A stretch of 64,000 nt of DNA from Lutjanus erythropterus (taxonomy: Eukaryota > Chordata > Actinopteri > Lutjaniformes > Lutjanidae): assembly GCA_020091685.1 (NCBI GenBank), contig CM034607.1, positions 18,033,221 through 18,097,220 of the forward strand. Direction: 5' to 3'. Of this stretch, positions 63,020-64,000 are shown in pieces (position 1 is the first letter of the stretch; each line of letters opens with the position of its first letter). The position numbers and the translations under genes are program-made. The notes under the pieces were generated by a model. The model was not told where the DNA came from and did no database searches. It worked only from the letters and a program-made list of their open reading frames with translations.

Positions 63020-63991
63020 CCTCAGGCGTTCTCCTGCTGTGTTATCCCTCTGGAACTCCGCAGTTTCTCCTTCTCTGTGAAGTGGAGTTGCCTTTCTCCC
63101 GGCGGTCTACTCTCTGCTCCCATCCGAGAAGCTCCGAGAGGTATGAATCCAGCGCAGGCTCTCTTCGCGCACCTGCGGCGGGTCCACTTTGTAGCCCGTC
63201 TGTGTAACTCTTGCCTTGCTGCCTCTGCGCTGCTGTATGTCCTGGCTCCGGTGTCCCAGTGGATCCTCATGTTGGTATAGGGTGTTTGAAAATATTCCCT
63301 TCTCCTTTAAAGCTCTCTTGATCGGGTTGTATTCTTACGCTTCCTGACTGTCTCAGCGGCGTAATCATGATCAAAATATATCACCCGTTTGCCCAGTGAT
63401 ATTTTGCCTTTCTCCAAGCCTCCTTTAGCACCAGTTCCTTAGTTGTAAACTCCTGGAAATTAACAATAATGGGTCTTGGGGGTCTTGGGTGGAGGTTTCT
63501 GCGCTAAGGAGCGGTGTGCCCGTTGGATTTTCAGGTCGAGGTCCTGCGGTAGCGGTAACTCACGTTTAGAAGAGTAGTAATGAAATGGGGTACAGAATTT
63601 CCCTCCTCTCCTTCTGCCACTCCGAATATGCGGATATTGTTTCTTCTAGATCGGGACTCCAGGTCCGTCACTTTAGCTTGAGAATCTTTTGCTGTTTGGC
63701 AAAGGCAGAGAGCACCACATTTACCTCCGCTGCCCAGTCCTCCATACGCCCCACACGGGTCTCTGCTTCATCAACACGGGGACAAACTTTGCACTTCTTT
63801 TGTTAAGTTGTCAAGTTTGCCATTAATTTCTTGGCTCATGTGGTTGATTTCTTGCCGCAGGGAGTCGTTACCTTTCGTCAGATCAGATTTAAGGTCCTTA
63901 ATCGCCGCCATCAAGTCGATCGAGTTCACACTGGTTTCACCCTCCGGGCCGTCCTCCGTACCACTGCTAACACACCGTGCCTCCAGGTTGC
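63020..63991 (-). pseudogene. LINE ORF1 (L1 ORF1p/transposase-22 type), frameshifted
   Basis: Minus-strand fragments in order: a coiled-coil-like stretch (INHMSQEINGKLDNLTKEV), then NIRIFGVAEGEEGN, DLKIQRAHRSLA, VNFQEFTTKELVLKEAWRKAK and the C-terminal RTYSSAEAARQELHRRATKW. These are the order and motifs of L1 ORF1 proteins, RNA-binding chaperones. Frame changes between the blocks show decay. Confidence 0.7.
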
Positions 63992-64000
63992 TAACATTAG

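Larger units (their letters stand above)
58692..63991 (-). mobile_element. L1-type LINE, antisense in the zinc-finger gene, cut by the window end
   Basis: Reads on the minus strand from ORF1 (63.0-64.0 kb) through an endonuclease and reverse-transcriptase ORF2 to a 3' end at a T run (58692-58703 on plus, the poly(A) tail). It starts 21 bp after the last visible exon of the host gene. Several frameshifts and a missing RT core make it inactive. The 5' end lies outside the window. Confidence 0.85.

Overview
The window is vertebrate nuclear DNA, most likely from a ray-finned (teleost) fish. Short coding exons with GT..AG junctions are spread over long AT-rich introns, with abundant CA/GT microsatellites, a Tc1-like transposon, solo LTRs, foldback MITEs, a tRNA-derived SINE and an L1-type LINE of the kind common in teleosts. 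The species cannot be told from the sequence.

Layout. (1) 1585-5911, minus strand: five exons of crtap (cartilage-associated protein, the partner of prolyl 3-hydroxylase 1 in the ER). Its last exon(s) are not visible. (2) 5912-7071: a shared, head-to-head 5' region of about 1.2 kb. (3) 7072-23635, plus strand: the complete ten-exon coding sequence of fkbp9, an ER peptidyl-prolyl isomerase with four FKBP domains, two EF-hands and a C-terminal HDEL. Both genes act in ER folding and modification of secreted proteins such as procollagen. The arrangement mirrors the P3H4-FKBP10 pair of mammals, which I infer is a paralogous pair. (4) 23636-26384: intergenic DNA with repeats. (5) 26385-58671 and beyond, plus strand: 30 exons (940 codons visible) of a large gene I cannot name. 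It encodes at least six U1/matrin-like C2H2 zinc fingers. The exon series is a tandem duplication of a three-finger cassette, shown by matching exon lengths, phases and some residues. The fingers are followed by a charged, lysine/glutamate-rich exon, and the gene appears to continue past the window. Its first intron (11.8 kb) is packed with mobile-element debris. A later intron holds a Tc1 element, and the last visible intron holds an antisense L1-type LINE that runs off the window end.

The most noteworthy results are the duplicated zinc-finger exon cassette, the crtap-fkbp9 head-to-head pair, a one-base deletion in crtap exon 2, an intact-length Tc1 transposase lacking its second catalytic aspartate, a family of about 310-bp solo LTRs with exact 5-bp target duplications, and a LINE whose reverse-transcriptase core is replaced by unrelated sequence carrying four X-box-like tandem repeats. 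No RNA genes, CRISPR arrays or prokaryotic features were seen.
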